From assembly GCA_003650925.1 (NCBI GenBank), contig QMSP01000004.1, forward strand, positions 35,849 to 99,848: a stretch of 64,000 bases of DNA, read 5' to 3'. The notes under the pieces are model-generated. The model saw only the letters and a list, made by a program, of their open reading frames with translations. It ran no database searches and was not told where the DNA came from. Below are positions 34,413-42,585 of the stretch, piece by piece. Within the stretch, counting starts at the first letter, position 1; each line of letters begins with the position of its first letter. The DNA is from Thermoprotei archaeon (lineage in GTDB: Archaea; Thermoproteota; Thermoprotei; QMSL01). A program made the translations under genes and the position numbers.

Positions 34413-35153
34413 AGTTCTCGTCTTTATGGAAAGCTCAGGATTGAAACCCTCTCCTTTGCCATCATCAAGGAGACAGCCAGCCTCCTTAGCTATAAAGGTT
34501 GCTCCAGCGATATCCACTATCCTCAGAAGGCCTCTCAAATCCACGAATCCATCAAGAGCCCCTGAGGCCACAAGACATATAGAGAGGCTTACACTACCAA
34601 GAAACCTTACATGAGCTGTTCTTCTCATCACAGGAGCTATCATTTGAAGATACCAGGGAACCTTCATGATGTTGAGCGGAAAATCTATTATGGCATCCTC
34701 AAGCCTATTGATGGATGATGGATGTATCCTCCTGCCATTAAGGAAAGCTCCTTCTCCCTTCTTAGCATAATAGAGGTCTCCAGTTAGCAAATTCATGACT
34801 ACTGAGGCATAGATATCTTTAAAATCTCCTCCACTGGCCACGGCTATTGACGAGGTAAACATGGGTATGCCTCTTAAGGCATTTAGAGTGCCGTCAAGGG
34901 GATCTAGGACGATAAGGTCACCACCTCCATTAATGTCTAGCACACCAGACTCCTCACTCAGGATAGTGCACCGAACGTTATGCTGCTTCATGTATTCTAC
35001 AAAAGCTCTCTCGGCCACTAGGTCAATGGCTCTTGAGGGGGTGCCATATGCTCCAACTCCGATAACTTTCTCAGCCTCGGCAGACTTCAATGCGCTGAGG
35101 ACAGCCTGCCTTACATAACTCAAGGCTTCCTTAAGCACGCTTAGGGAAAGCAC
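34344..35153 (-). CDS. Inositol monophosphatase / fructose-1,6-bisphosphatase family enzyme
   Basis: Archaeal members of this Li-sensitive phosphatase family hydrolyse inositol-1-phosphate and/or fructose-1,6-bisphosphate. Metal-binding motifs are SEESG (near residue 67), LDPLDGTLNALRGIP near 83 and IVDIAGATFIAKEAGC near 212. Length is 269 residues. Which substrate dominates cannot be told. A GTG start at 35153 follows GGTGA; an in-frame GTG 15 bases later is possible. It is convergent with the FAU-1-like gene and lies before tRNA-Leu. Confidence 0.88.
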   Translation of the reverse strand: MLSLSVLKEALSYVRQAVLSALKSAEAEKVIGVGAYGTPSRAIDLVAERAFVEYMKQHNVRCTILSEESGVLDINGGGDLIVLDPLDGTLNALRGIPMFTSSIAVASGGDFKDIYASVVMNLLTGDLYYAKKGEGAFLNGRRIHPSSINRLEDAIIDFPLNIMKVPWYLQMIAPVMRRTAHVRFLGSVSLSICLVASGALDGFVDLRGLLRIVDIAGATFIAKEAGCLLDDGKGEGFNPELSIKTRTSVIVACNRYLLEQILSLLSFKK

Positions 35154-35170
35154 TCGGTCACCCCTTAGTT

Positions 35171-35183
35171 AAGTTTAAGTAGC
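35171..35183 (+). promoter_or_regulatory. TATA-like box of tRNA-Leu
   Basis: AAGTTTAAGTAGC about 30-40 nt before the tRNA 5' end has the form and distance of archaeal tRNA promoters. Confidence 0.4.
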
Positions 35184-35210
35184 AAAGTTATCTTTTTCAC
35201 TTATGGCTAA

Positions 35211-35298
35211 GCGGGGGTGCCCGAGCCAGGTCAAAGGGGCGGGACTGAGGCTCCCGTGGCGTAGGCCTGCGTGGGTTCAAATCCCACCCCCCGCACCA
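35211..35298 (+). tRNA. tRNA-Leu(GAG), CCA encoded
   Basis: The cloverleaf is complete. The acceptor GCGGGGG pairs with CCCCCGC, the anticodon arm is CGGGA CTGAGGC TCCCG (anticodon GAG), the long variable arm TGGCGTAGGCCTGC marks a class II tRNA, and the T arm is GTGGG TTCAAAT CCCAC. The discriminator A is followed by an encoded CCA. No intron. It stands at the edge of an accessory strip with transposon remains just downstream. Confidence 0.97.
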
Positions 35299-35571
35299 CC
35301 TTCTCGATCTCCATGCGCTTACTTCTGCTCCATATCTCTCTAAGATAGCATTAACTCTTCTCCAAGCTTCTTTCTCCTCGTATCTCATATGCTCTTGAAT
35401 ACTTGGGAACTCTCATCTCGTACCACAACCCTAATTTTGAAATTGAAGGTTCGGTCAGACCTTGAGGCAGGTACTTGAAGGCCTAAATCTAAAGTACAAA
35501 TTTGTTGAGTAGAAGTCTAGCTAGGTCTCTCCCTCTTTTAAGCAAAGATTGATGAATCCTTAAAGGTAGTG
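35299..35571. other. Intergenic stretch after tRNA-Leu
   Basis: This 273-base gap holds no convincing gene. A minus-strand frame reads MRYEEKEAWRRVNAILERYG near 35330-35388 and then runs into tRNA-Leu antisense, so at best it is a truncated fragment. The remainder is AT-rich and without clear repeats. It separates the tRNA from the 3' end of the transposase relic. Confidence 0.4.
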
Positions 35572-36096
35572 TCAACTTAAGGTTTCCCATTGGGCTGGCG
35601 GCACTCTAAGCGTTCTATGAATTCTTACGTATTTGTTAAACCTTCCTATGCGCTGTTTTAGGGTTAGGAACCAGCGTTCCAAGTAGTTTCTGAATCCACC
35701 GCTTAATCACCTCATGTTTGAGCCTAAGCCATTTCATGGCTTGGTGATACCATGGATCTCCATCCATGCATATAAACTTAGGCCTACCATAGCACCTTAT
35801 GAACTGCTTCAAAGGGCGTATACGCTTAGGGTGGATCGGCTTGGATATAGCCTTAAAAGCAGAATACGTCTCAAATCAGGATTTATTGCAGCATGTAAAT
35901 AGACTATTTCATCACCAGGATTATGGGTGTCTTGTTTAGATAACAACTTTAGGTCTCCTAGCCATATTAGCCTTGAAAAGCTTTGAGCAAACCTTGGGAT
36001 CCACTTCCATATGGCGTTATGGCTACGCTTTACACCTTTAACCTCTGAGGCTGAAGCCCCCCAAGTGTAGGCCCAGCAGCATGCCTCAAAAGCCAC
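35572..36096 (-). pseudogene. Decayed DDE transposase (IS6-like)
   Basis: Reading the minus strand across at least two frames reconstructs a DDE transposase. The first frame (36096 down to about 35809) has a helix-turn-helix-like part VKRSHNAIWKWIPRF and then GDEIVYLHAAINPDLRRILL, ending in a stop. A second frame gives LKQFIRCYGRPKFICMDGDP followed by WYHQAMKWLRL, with the second Asp. A third frame near 35572-35700 gives NYLERWFLTLKQRIGRFNKY and ends PPAQWETLS. These match the order of an IS6-like D-D-E domain. Frameshifts and a short first exon show it is not functional. Terminal repeats were not recognised. Confidence 0.75.
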
Positions 36097-36137
36097 AAGA
36101 TATATAGGTCTCCATTAACAATTTTAAAGTCGAAAGT

Positions 36138-36614
36138 ATGGGGTTCAAAAACACTCTTATACCTTTTTTGATTATCATGGGGGTAGTAGTGCTGGGCTTT
36201 TATGCTATGACAACCTTAGTACTCCCGCCTCCTCCACCTGGAAATGAAGGCTCTACTGACAAGTGGGGCCTTCCTGAAGGCCCTATTGAAGAGTATCCCT
36301 CACCTCCATACCCAAGAACAGGCCCTCCCTCGGGCCCTTATGCAATTCTGGTGCTAGAAGTAGAAGGCTTAAAGGAAAACACTAATGTCCTTATATGCGC
36401 GAGAAGGGAGGATGGATTTGAGATCTGTTTCAATATTGTAAAAGAGGGGCGTAGTTATCACAAATTATGGTTGTTAGATGAGAAGAGTTATATGAGATAC
36501 GATATTTGGGTGAAATCCGACGAGTATAAAGCTGAGCCAAGCAGTTATAGCATTAAAGTAAAGGCTGGAGACCAAGTGGTCTTAAAGTTTAAATTAAGTA
36601 CTAGCCAGCTTTGA
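36138..36614 (+). CDS. Membrane-anchored extracytoplasmic protein of unknown function
   Basis: No family is recognised for this 158-residue protein. Residues about 5-28 (LIPFLIIMGVVVLGFYAMT) are a membrane anchor, followed by a proline-rich stalk (LVLPPPPPGNEGSTDKWG) and a beta-rich domain from about residue 68 (YAILVLEVEGLKENTNVLIC) with two cysteines that could form a disulfide. The end (KVKAGDQVVLKFKLS) suggests an immunoglobulin-like fold. It is isolated between the transposase relic and a broken HAD gene, flanked by an imperfect 25-base direct repeat, so acquired DNA is possible. Start ATG at 36138. Confidence 0.6.
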   Translation: MGFKNTLIPFLIIMGVVVLGFYAMTTLVLPPPPPGNEGSTDKWGLPEGPIEEYPSPPYPRTGPPSGPYAILVLEVEGLKENTNVLICARREDGFEICFNIVKEGRSYHKLWLLDEKSYMRYDIWVKSDEYKAEPSSYSIKVKAGDQVVLKFKLSTSQL

Positions 36615-37102
36615 AGTATTTCAATTAAGCATTTGATTACTATATGGTATAACTGTCCTTAGGCAGCTCCATTATAGCTTTATAAGTAAGAAAGACTATA
36701 GGCCCAATTAACAATTATAAAGCCTAGGCCTAGCCCTTTTAAGCTTTCCCAAATCATCAATCAAATAAAAGGTTTGATTAAGAGCTGAATCTTCAATTAT
36801 CATGTAGCTCTTGTTGTTGCCTGGTTCCCGATGAGAGTCTAAAGGGCTCTCGTACGTGGCTCAGCAGAGACCGTAATGAGCCGTCTGTAGCAGGTATAGA
36901 AAAGATACAATTCACTATATGAAGCCACAGATTGAGTGTGAAGCTGTTTTTGTTTATAGGTCTTTTAAGGTCTTTTGTAGAGCTACGATACTCGATAAAC
37001 TTATAACTGCTACTTTCTATGAACTTGCTGGTGACCCCAGATTCCCAATACCTGCTCCTCGGTCGGGCAGGGAGGGGGTCTGGGGAAAACGTGATGAACC
37101 AC
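36615..37102. other. Gene-poor structured block between the secreted-protein gene and broken HAD gene
   Basis: This 488-base stretch has no convincing gene. The first half is AT-rich and repeats the ATTAACAATTATAAAG motif. The second half (about 36830-37090) is locally GC-rich and self-complementary: CCCCAGA near 37034-37040 pairs with TCTGGGG near 37079-37085. A frame across 36919-37137 is open but has no recognised domain. The block abuts the truncated HAD gene, so it may be the remains of a small insertion. Confidence 0.5.
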
Positions 37103-37124
37103 CTACGGAAAGAAAGACCGTAGG
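37102..37124. repeat. Perfect inverted repeat (hairpin) at the boundary of the broken HAD gene
   Basis: CCTACGG, nine bases, CCGTAGG form a perfect seven-pair hairpin, followed by the tandem GAACGGTGAACGGTGA. The position, just inside the point where HAD coding sequence stops making sense, resembles the subterminal palindrome of IS200/IS605-type elements. This is a resemblance only; no transposase remains here. Confidence 0.6.
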
Positions 37125-37255
37125 CGGAGAACGGTGAACGGTGAGACTTCATATCCCCTGTTAGCTAGGAGGTCAGAGACTTCTAATGGGGGTAGTAGAT
37201 TCTTCACATAGCCCAAGGTGCCATCTAGGTCAAGGAGTATAGCTCTCATGGGCAT
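37103..37255 (-). pseudogene. Truncated HAD-superfamily hydrolase, N-terminal fragment
   Basis: From the ATG at 37255 the minus strand reads MPMRAILLDLDGTLGYVKNL, with HAD motif I (DLDGT) and the Asp nucleophile, then PPLEVSDLLANRGYEVS. After about residue 38 the sequence becomes non-HAD (tandem TTCACCGTTC) and stops at 37103. The rest of the enzyme (normally about 200 residues) is absent from the window. The promoter is still visible: GCTTAAATTCG about 28 bases upstream of the ATG. The break coincides with the structured block. The fragment is thus most likely non-functional. Confidence 0.75.
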
Positions 37256-37368
37256 GTTTACTCGAATTTAAGCTTACTTGTCACTAATATAGAGGTAAGT
37301 ATCATGTCCTTGATTGCCAAGAACCCTTAGGTGATAACAGTTGCTTGAATGACTCTTCACATGGTCTC

Positions 37369-37388
37369 CTATGTAGAATACTACATAG
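37369..37388. repeat. Inverted repeat downstream of the ABC permease
   Basis: CTATGTAG, AATA, CTACATAG forms a perfect eight-pair stem with a four-base loop, 16 bases past the permease stop. It could be a transcription terminator, a 3' stabilising hairpin or an operator. The element lies between two genes on the minus strand. Confidence 0.5.
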
Positions 37389-37404
37389 AGTCCCATAAAT
37401 CTGA

Positions 37405-39078
37405 TCATTCGATGAGATGCCTTATGATGACTATGAACACTATGGATGTCAATATTAAGACTAATGATGCGAAGATCGAGGCCGGTATGGCTAATGATTC
37501 CACTAGGTTGACTATCAAGGTGGAGACGGTGGTGTGATCACCCATGACTATGAAGGTAGCTCCAGTTTCGCCTAGTGAGTGAGTAAAGGCTAGAAGAGAG
37601 CCTGCTATGATGCCTCGTCTTATCATGGGAATGGTTATGGTCTCCATGACGTCATAGGGAGTAGCACCAAGGCTTCTAGCCGTATCTTCGTATAGTGGGA
37701 GGTTGGTTTCGAAATAGGAGGCAAGGCCTGTCTCTACTATTACAGGAACTGAGAAAACTACATGAGTCAAGACTATAAGCCAAAGTCCAGGAGGCACTAG
37801 ACCAAGGCCTCTAGGCCCCCATAAGAGGATCATGGCGAGACCAAGAGCACTTGTTGGAATGACTAGAGGCACCTTCAACATGATCCTCAATAGCCTTCCA
37901 TATCCACTTCTGGCTATCACAGGAATGGAGATCATAGCCACGTATGTCGATATGAGTGTAGCTAAGGAGGATACTATGAGAGAGGTCATCATGGACTTGG
38001 CTATAACATCTATATACCTTGCAGGACCGTATAGTTGATACAGAATGCCTCCTTCCATACGACCAGTGTAGGGATCTTGCCGCCAATAGATCATGGCGTT
38101 ATAGGCGAGTACTGCTATGGGTAGAAGCACAAGAAGAGCTATCGATAGGAGAGAGATAATATCTCGGAATAGGCGTAGTCTGCCAGGTGCCTTGCGCTCC
38201 CAACGGACTAGAAGGACTTCAACGCCTAGTGGAATGAGTCTCCTTGCCCTTCTAGAGGAAGAAGCCAGGTATTCGATAGGAACTATTATAGCTAGTGAAA
38301 TGCCTACCAAGAGAGCTCCAAGGAAGGCGGCAGGCGCTAGTTTGTTCTCGAACTCCCACTTGACTACTGCTATAGGAGCTGTTGTACTGACTCCTGCTAC
38401 TATCATGGTGGCCCCTGTCTCTCCCAAAGACCTCGCAAAGGCTAAAACAAGGCCTGATAAAAGGCTTGGAACTATGAGAGGCATAGTGATCTTCCTAAAC
38501 GTAGTTATGGGCTTTGAGCCTAGTGAAGAGGCTATTATCTCATATGACTTGCCTATATCCCTCAGGGCTCCACACACAGTTTTGACGACATAAGGAAAGG
38601 TGAGGGCAACGTGTATTATAAGCATTAAGAGGGGGACATTCACCATGGGGACTAAGGTGTCAACCTTTATATCAAAGCCAAGAATGGCTGGTAGACCATA
38701 GCTAGCAGTCCATGCTAACATAGTTGCAAAGCCGAAGCCTGAGGTTGGTATCACTAGCGGCAACATGGTTAAATCCTCGAGAAGACTTTTACCAGGGAAA
38801 CTTCCTCTTGAGAGGAGATACGCCAATGGCACACCAATTATCAAGTCTATTAATATGGTCGTTAAAGCTAGTCTCAAGGATAGGGATAGGTAGCGACCTA
38901 TCTCCTTCCAGTAGGTGTCGCCTATTAGAGGATGAGCGAATATTTCATTGTAGATCTCATCCCACCTGGTGAAGATGAAGGTGAGCAAATAGAATGAGGG
39001 CAAGAACACAAGAACTGTAAGAAGGGATATCGCTCCCAGAGCCAGTAGAACATTGTGAAGGAAGGAGCGCCTGAGCAT
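37405..39078 (-). CDS. ABC transporter permease, fused double (CysW/ThiP-like)
   Basis: The 557-residue membrane protein contains two copies of the BPD-transport inner-membrane domain, with about six helices each. The EAA-type cytoplasmic loops are IIASSLGSKPITTFRKITMP near residue 175 and TARSLGATPYDVMETITIPM near 470, and each is followed by a GETGAT motif (SLGETGATMIV; SLGETGATFIV). Fused two-domain permeases of this layout belong to iron(III)/thiamine/molybdate-type importers. The ATG at 39078 follows GGGGTG, overlapping the binding-protein stop region. It is the last gene of the ATPase-ATPase-binding protein-permease unit. Substrate is unknown. Confidence 0.9.
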   Translation of the reverse strand: MLRRSFLHNVLLALGAISLLTVLVFLPSFYLLTFIFTRWDEIYNEIFAHPLIGDTYWKEIGRYLSLSLRLALTTILIDLIIGVPLAYLLSRGSFPGKSLLEDLTMLPLVIPTSGFGFATMLAWTASYGLPAILGFDIKVDTLVPMVNVPLLMLIIHVALTFPYVVKTVCGALRDIGKSYEIIASSLGSKPITTFRKITMPLIVPSLLSGLVLAFARSLGETGATMIVAGVSTTAPIAVVKWEFENKLAPAAFLGALLVGISLAIIVPIEYLASSSRRARRLIPLGVEVLLVRWERKAPGRLRLFRDIISLLSIALLVLLPIAVLAYNAMIYWRQDPYTGRMEGGILYQLYGPARYIDVIAKSMMTSLIVSSLATLISTYVAMISIPVIARSGYGRLLRIMLKVPLVIPTSALGLAMILLWGPRGLGLVPPGLWLIVLTHVVFSVPVIVETGLASYFETNLPLYEDTARSLGATPYDVMETITIPMIRRGIIAGSLLAFTHSLGETGATFIVMGDHTTVSTLIVNLVESLAIPASIFASLVLILTSIVFIVIIRHLIE

Positions 39079-39080
39079 GT

Positions 39081-40196
39081 TCACACCCCAGGGTTCTTGA
39101 CCTTCTCCCATACACTAAGTATGGCCTCGAGGACTTCTCCCTTGGGAGGCTTGAATATTCTACATGGTATTTCATAGAGGACACCTCTGTTCACATTGAA
39201 GACCTGTGGATCGAGTGGCACACTTGGATTAGCTGGCCTAAAGCCATGCTTCTGAGCTCTGTACTGTACGTCAGGCTGAAGTAAGAAGTAGAGATATTGT
39301 GAAGCTACAAATTTCTGCCATGGCGTTACCCACTCTGCATCCAAGATCACAAAGGGGTGGTCACTTAATAGTGTGCCAGAGCTTGGATATATAGCCACCA
39401 GCCTATCATTCCACTTCCTCAAGGCCCTCAAGGAGTTCTCGAGCACTATGTTCTCGTATACTCCAAAGAAAGTTATAGCCGTGGGGCCACTGTCTGCAGC
39501 CCATGCTCCAAAGAACCCTGTGCTTTTGCCATACATGACAGCTCTACTCTCTATGGTTCTCACTATCTCCATTACTTGGGGATCTGTCACATCCTCAACT
39601 GTGAGCTCATCAGGGCTTTTGCCAGCGGCTTCAGCAAACTCGAGTATAACAACCATAGTCCCACCATTGCTCAGCCTAGGGTCTGGATGTCCCCATCTGA
39701 ATCTTACTCCTTGCTTGGCCAGCTTGTAGAGGTCCATGAAGCACTGTATCTTGTACCTCTTCACGAAGCTTTCCCACCCAGCTATTACAATAGGAGAGAA
39801 TACTAGAGGGACCCATTCTCTTGCAATATCGCCTTTCCCATACATGGCCTTCCAGCGTGAATTTAAGTAAGGTATCCATATGCTTGAAGCAGGGCTCCAT
39901 ATGGTGGGCTTCAGTCCATGCAGGATCATGTTTATTGACTCATGACTGCCTGCAGCTATGAGCTTCACCTTAACCTCTATTCCAAACCTTTCCCTAAACC
40001 ATTGTTCAAACTCTGGAGTAACTTCCTCTATCCAGCCCTGCTTCTCGCTTGAGTATAGGAAAACTATCTCCAATGAGCTGGGCATCCCTTGAGTAGTTGG
40101 GGAGCGCATGGTAGCGAAGTATGCTGACGATATTATTGATGCTATTAAGATGCCTAGTATAAGGCCTGTGAAGAATAAGAGATAACCCCTTCTCAT
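39081..40196 (-). CDS. ABC transporter substrate-binding protein (anion/metal-type family)
   Basis: This 371-residue extracytoplasmic protein has an N-terminal hydrophobic anchor (residues 4-28) and then the family pattern SSLEIVFLYSSEKQGWIEEV, WSPASSIWIPYLNSRWKA and WGHPDPRLSNGGTMVVILEF, with AVMYGKSTGFFGAWAADSGP and FFGVYENIVLENSLRAL further on. It resembles periplasmic binding proteins of the type II (molybdate/sulfate/iron) group. The ligand cannot be told. It sits between the permease and ATPases of the same unit. The start ATG at 40196 precedes the anchor. Confidence 0.82.
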   Translation of the reverse strand: MRRGYLLFFTGLILGILIASIISSAYFATMRSPTTQGMPSSLEIVFLYSSEKQGWIEEVTPEFEQWFRERFGIEVKVKLIAAGSHESINMILHGLKPTIWSPASSIWIPYLNSRWKAMYGKGDIAREWVPLVFSPIVIAGWESFVKRYKIQCFMDLYKLAKQGVRFRWGHPDPRLSNGGTMVVILEFAEAAGKSPDELTVEDVTDPQVMEIVRTIESRAVMYGKSTGFFGAWAADSGPTAITFFGVYENIVLENSLRALRKWNDRLVAIYPSSGTLLSDHPFVILDAEWVTPWQKFVASQYLYFLLQPDVQYRAQKHGFRPANPSVPLDPQVFNVNRGVLYEIPCRIFKPPKGEVLEAILSVWEKVKNPGV

Positions 40197-40208
40197 GCTT
40201 AATACCTC

Positions 40209-41306
40209 CTACTCATAGGCTATCGCCTTTAGAAGGCCTTCTTTGGGATATTCGAATATCACCACTTTGTCAAGACGTAGAGCAACATCTTCTCCTATCC
40301 TAAAGCTTATAACGCCTCTTCTCATCCTGACAATAAGCGAGCCTTCCTTGGTCTTCACGACATACCTTATGCACGCTCCTAGGAAGTTCTTGTCCTCTAT
40401 CGTTCCCTCAAGCATGTTTTCTCCATGAATCTCTTTGGTCTTCTTCATCAAGACTATGTGCTCAGGCCTTACTGCTACTAGGACATGAGAGCCTTGAGGC
40501 AGATGCGTATAGGTGCAAAGTCTAGTACCATTTCTAAGCTCTATAACCGCTTTGTTACCATACTTCTGAGCTACATGGCCTTCGAGGAAATTAGCTTCTC
40601 CACCAATGAATCTGCTTACAAAAGGAGTCTTTGGCATTAGGTACAGTTCTAAGGGGGTGCCCACCTGCTCTATCTTCCCCTTTCTCATCACTACTACTCT
40701 ATCAGCTATGCTGAGAGCTTCTTCCTGATTATGGGTTACATGAATGGCTGTCAGCCCAAGTTCTTTAACCATTCTCCTCAACTCATATCTTAGAGCTCTG
40801 GCTGCATGAGCATCAAGTGAGGCTAGTGGTTCATCAAGAAGCAGAACTCTGGGCCTTGACGCCAGCGCTCTAGCGAGAGCTATCATCTGTTGCTCTCCTC
40901 TACTCAGCTCACTGGGATAAGCCTTCTTATCTGCTCTGATCTTGAGGAGGTTCATGACTTCATTCCCTATGTTGACGATTATCTCTCTGTTGTATCCTCT
41001 CGTAAGAGGGCTGAACGTCACGTTATCCCATAAGTTCATGTGAGGGAAAAGGAGTATATCTTGCATTACCATCCCGATACCTCGTTCCTCAAGAGGAAGA
41101 TCTGTTACTCTGACATCGTCAAAGAATACATCTCCTCTATCAGGTTGTATTATCCCAGCTATTATCTTTAGAAGCGTGGACTTGCCACTACCACTTGGGC
41201 CAATTATACATACATACTCGCCATCTCTGACATGAAGGTTTACCCCATCAAGAGCTACGATCCTGCCAAATCTTTTATAGACATCAACTACCTTTATATC
41301 AGGCAA
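40209..41306 (-). CDS. ABC transporter ATP-binding protein, noncanonical signature motif
   Basis: The nucleotide-binding domain has Walker A IGPSGSGKSTLLK near residue 40, a Q-loop VMQDILLFPHMN, signature motif LSRGEQQMIALARAL (LSRGE in place of LSGGQ), Walker B RVLLLDEPLASLDAHA and switch His in VTHNQEEA. A C-terminal TOBE-like regulatory domain (residues about 235-360, HVLVAVRPEHIVLM) follows. It is one of two ATPases in the unit. The start TTG at 41306 (MPDIKVVDV) is supported by GGAGGT eight bases upstream; a GTG at 41312 is an alternative. Confidence 0.88.
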   Translation of the reverse strand: MPDIKVVDVYKRFGRIVALDGVNLHVRDGEYVCIIGPSGSGKSTLLKIIAGIIQPDRGDVFFDDVRVTDLPLEERGIGMVMQDILLFPHMNLWDNVTFSPLTRGYNREIIVNIGNEVMNLLKIRADKKAYPSELSRGEQQMIALARALASRPRVLLLDEPLASLDAHAARALRYELRRMVKELGLTAIHVTHNQEEALSIADRVVVMRKGKIEQVGTPLELYLMPKTPFVSRFIGGEANFLEGHVAQKYGNKAVIELRNGTRLCTYTHLPQGSHVLVAVRPEHIVLMKKTKEIHGENMLEGTIEDKNFLGACIRYVVKTKEGSLIVRMRRGVISFRIGEDVALRLDKVVIFEYPKEGLLKAIAYE

Positions 41307-41311
41307 AAACA

Positions 41312-42397
41312 CTACCTCCAGGGCATGTAGTGTAGGTCTTCGCCAGAGTCCTCGTATACAAGAATCCTGTTAGATGGCATCTTAAGTAAAACATGTTTAC
41401 CTTTGAGAGACATTATGTAGCCTGAGTCAAGCCATGCATCTAATAGCACCTCGACCTCTCCCACAACTACATGGAGCCTAGCCTTCACGCCTTGGAATTC
41501 CACGTCCCTTACTTTACCTTTGAAAACATTGTCATCAAATACATCATTCTCATCAACAAGGAGTATGTCCTCTGGTCTTATGACTAGCACCAAGTCTTTG
41601 GTAGGAGGATGACCCCTCACTTTGACTAGACCAAGGCCTTCCACTTCCACCATGAAGAAGTCATCCTCTATATCAATAACCCTTCCTCTCAGCATGGTTG
41701 CATCTCCAAGGAATTTGGCGATGAAGAGGTTTCTAGGCTTGATGTATACCTCCTCAGGCTCTCCTATCTGCTGAACCCTGCCCTTATTGAGCACAAGCAA
41801 TCTATCAGCTATGCTCATGGCCTCTTCACTGTCGTGAGTTACATGAAGAACTGTTAAGCCAAGTTCCTTAGCATATCTCCTCAGCTCGTATCTAAGCTCT
41901 ATGTTAAGAAGAAGGTCTAAGGCACTGAGAGGCTCATCAAGTAACAGAAGTCGAGAGCCTGATGCTATAGCCCTAGCAAGCGCTACCCTCTGCTGTTGAC
42001 CGCCAGAAAGCTCATGAGGATATGAGTTTTTGCGATGGAGAAGACCAACCATCTTGAGAGCCATGATAGCTCTTTCCTTGGAAAGCCCCTTCATTGCAGC
42101 ACCATAGGCTACATTCTCCCATACGGTCATGTGCGGGAAGAGGGCATAGCCTTGAGGCATGTAAGCTACTCCTCGCTCTTCCGATGGCATATAGGTTACA
42201 TCAACTCCATCAAGAACAATTCTACCATGATCAGGCTTCAGGAGGCCAGCTATTATCTTAAGGAGTGTGGTCTTGCCAGCACCCGTGGGGCCAACTATGC
42301 AGAAGTATTCTCCCTCATCTACCTCAAAGCTTACATCAACTAAAGCCCTTACATCTCCATAGCTTTTTGAGATATTGAGTACTTCTAAGTAGCTCAT
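41312..42397 (-). CDS. ABC transporter ATP-binding protein (canonical)
   Basis: The 361-residue ATPase has Walker A VGPTGAGKTTLLK near residue 38, Q-loop MPQGYALFPHMTV, signature LSGGQQQRVALARAI, Walker B RLLLLDEPLSALD and the H-loop VTHDSEEAM. A TOBE-like C-terminal domain (DLVLVIRPEDILLVDEND) follows. The ATG at 42397 starts MSYLEVLNISKSYGDVRA; the open frame continues upstream into the intergenic region but with a poorly coding leader. It is the first gene of the unit and has TATA-like AT-rich sequence upstream. Confidence 0.9.
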   Translation of the reverse strand: MSYLEVLNISKSYGDVRALVDVSFEVDEGEYFCIVGPTGAGKTTLLKIIAGLLKPDHGRIVLDGVDVTYMPSEERGVAYMPQGYALFPHMTVWENVAYGAAMKGLSKERAIMALKMVGLLHRKNSYPHELSGGQQQRVALARAIASGSRLLLLDEPLSALDLLLNIELRYELRRYAKELGLTVLHVTHDSEEAMSIADRLLVLNKGRVQQIGEPEEVYIKPRNLFIAKFLGDATMLRGRVIDIEDDFFMVEVEGLGLVKVRGHPPTKDLVLVIRPEDILLVDENDVFDDNVFKGKVRDVEFQGVKARLHVVVGEVEVLLDAWLDSGYIMSLKGKHVLLKMPSNRILVYEDSGEDLHYMPWR

Positions 42398-42551
42398 AGG
42401 ACCGTGGTTATAATAGCCCAGAGAAGGGTAAAAAGCTAATCTACGTTTATTATACACTACTATATAGCATAACTTAGTGACATATAGAGGCATTTATCTA
42501 ACATTAGCGTATTACAAACCAATACTTTGAAAAGCTTCGGGATTCAGTAAA

Positions 42552-42560
42552 GGTTAATAT
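42552..42560 (+). promoter_or_regulatory. TATA-like box of tRNA-Arg
   Basis: GGTTAATATT lies about 30 nt before the tRNA 5' end, the expected place for the archaeal TATA box. Confidence 0.4.
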
Positions 42561-42585
42561 TCCCCTCATCTTAATAGTTAGAACG

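Noticed and set aside
35197..35388. Minus-strand frame across tRNA-Leu, possibly an integrase fragment
   Set aside because: Two thirds is antisense of the tRNA (GGWDLNPRRPTP pattern); the remainder is too short to assign.
36919..37137. Possible TnpB C-terminal remnant on the plus strand
   Set aside because: No zinc-finger cysteines or RuvC motif; similarity to an IS605 end is only in the hairpin.
36793..37152. 119-residue minus-strand frame overlapping the structured block
   Set aside because: Its start is the HAD fragment in another frame; no domain or ribosome-binding site.
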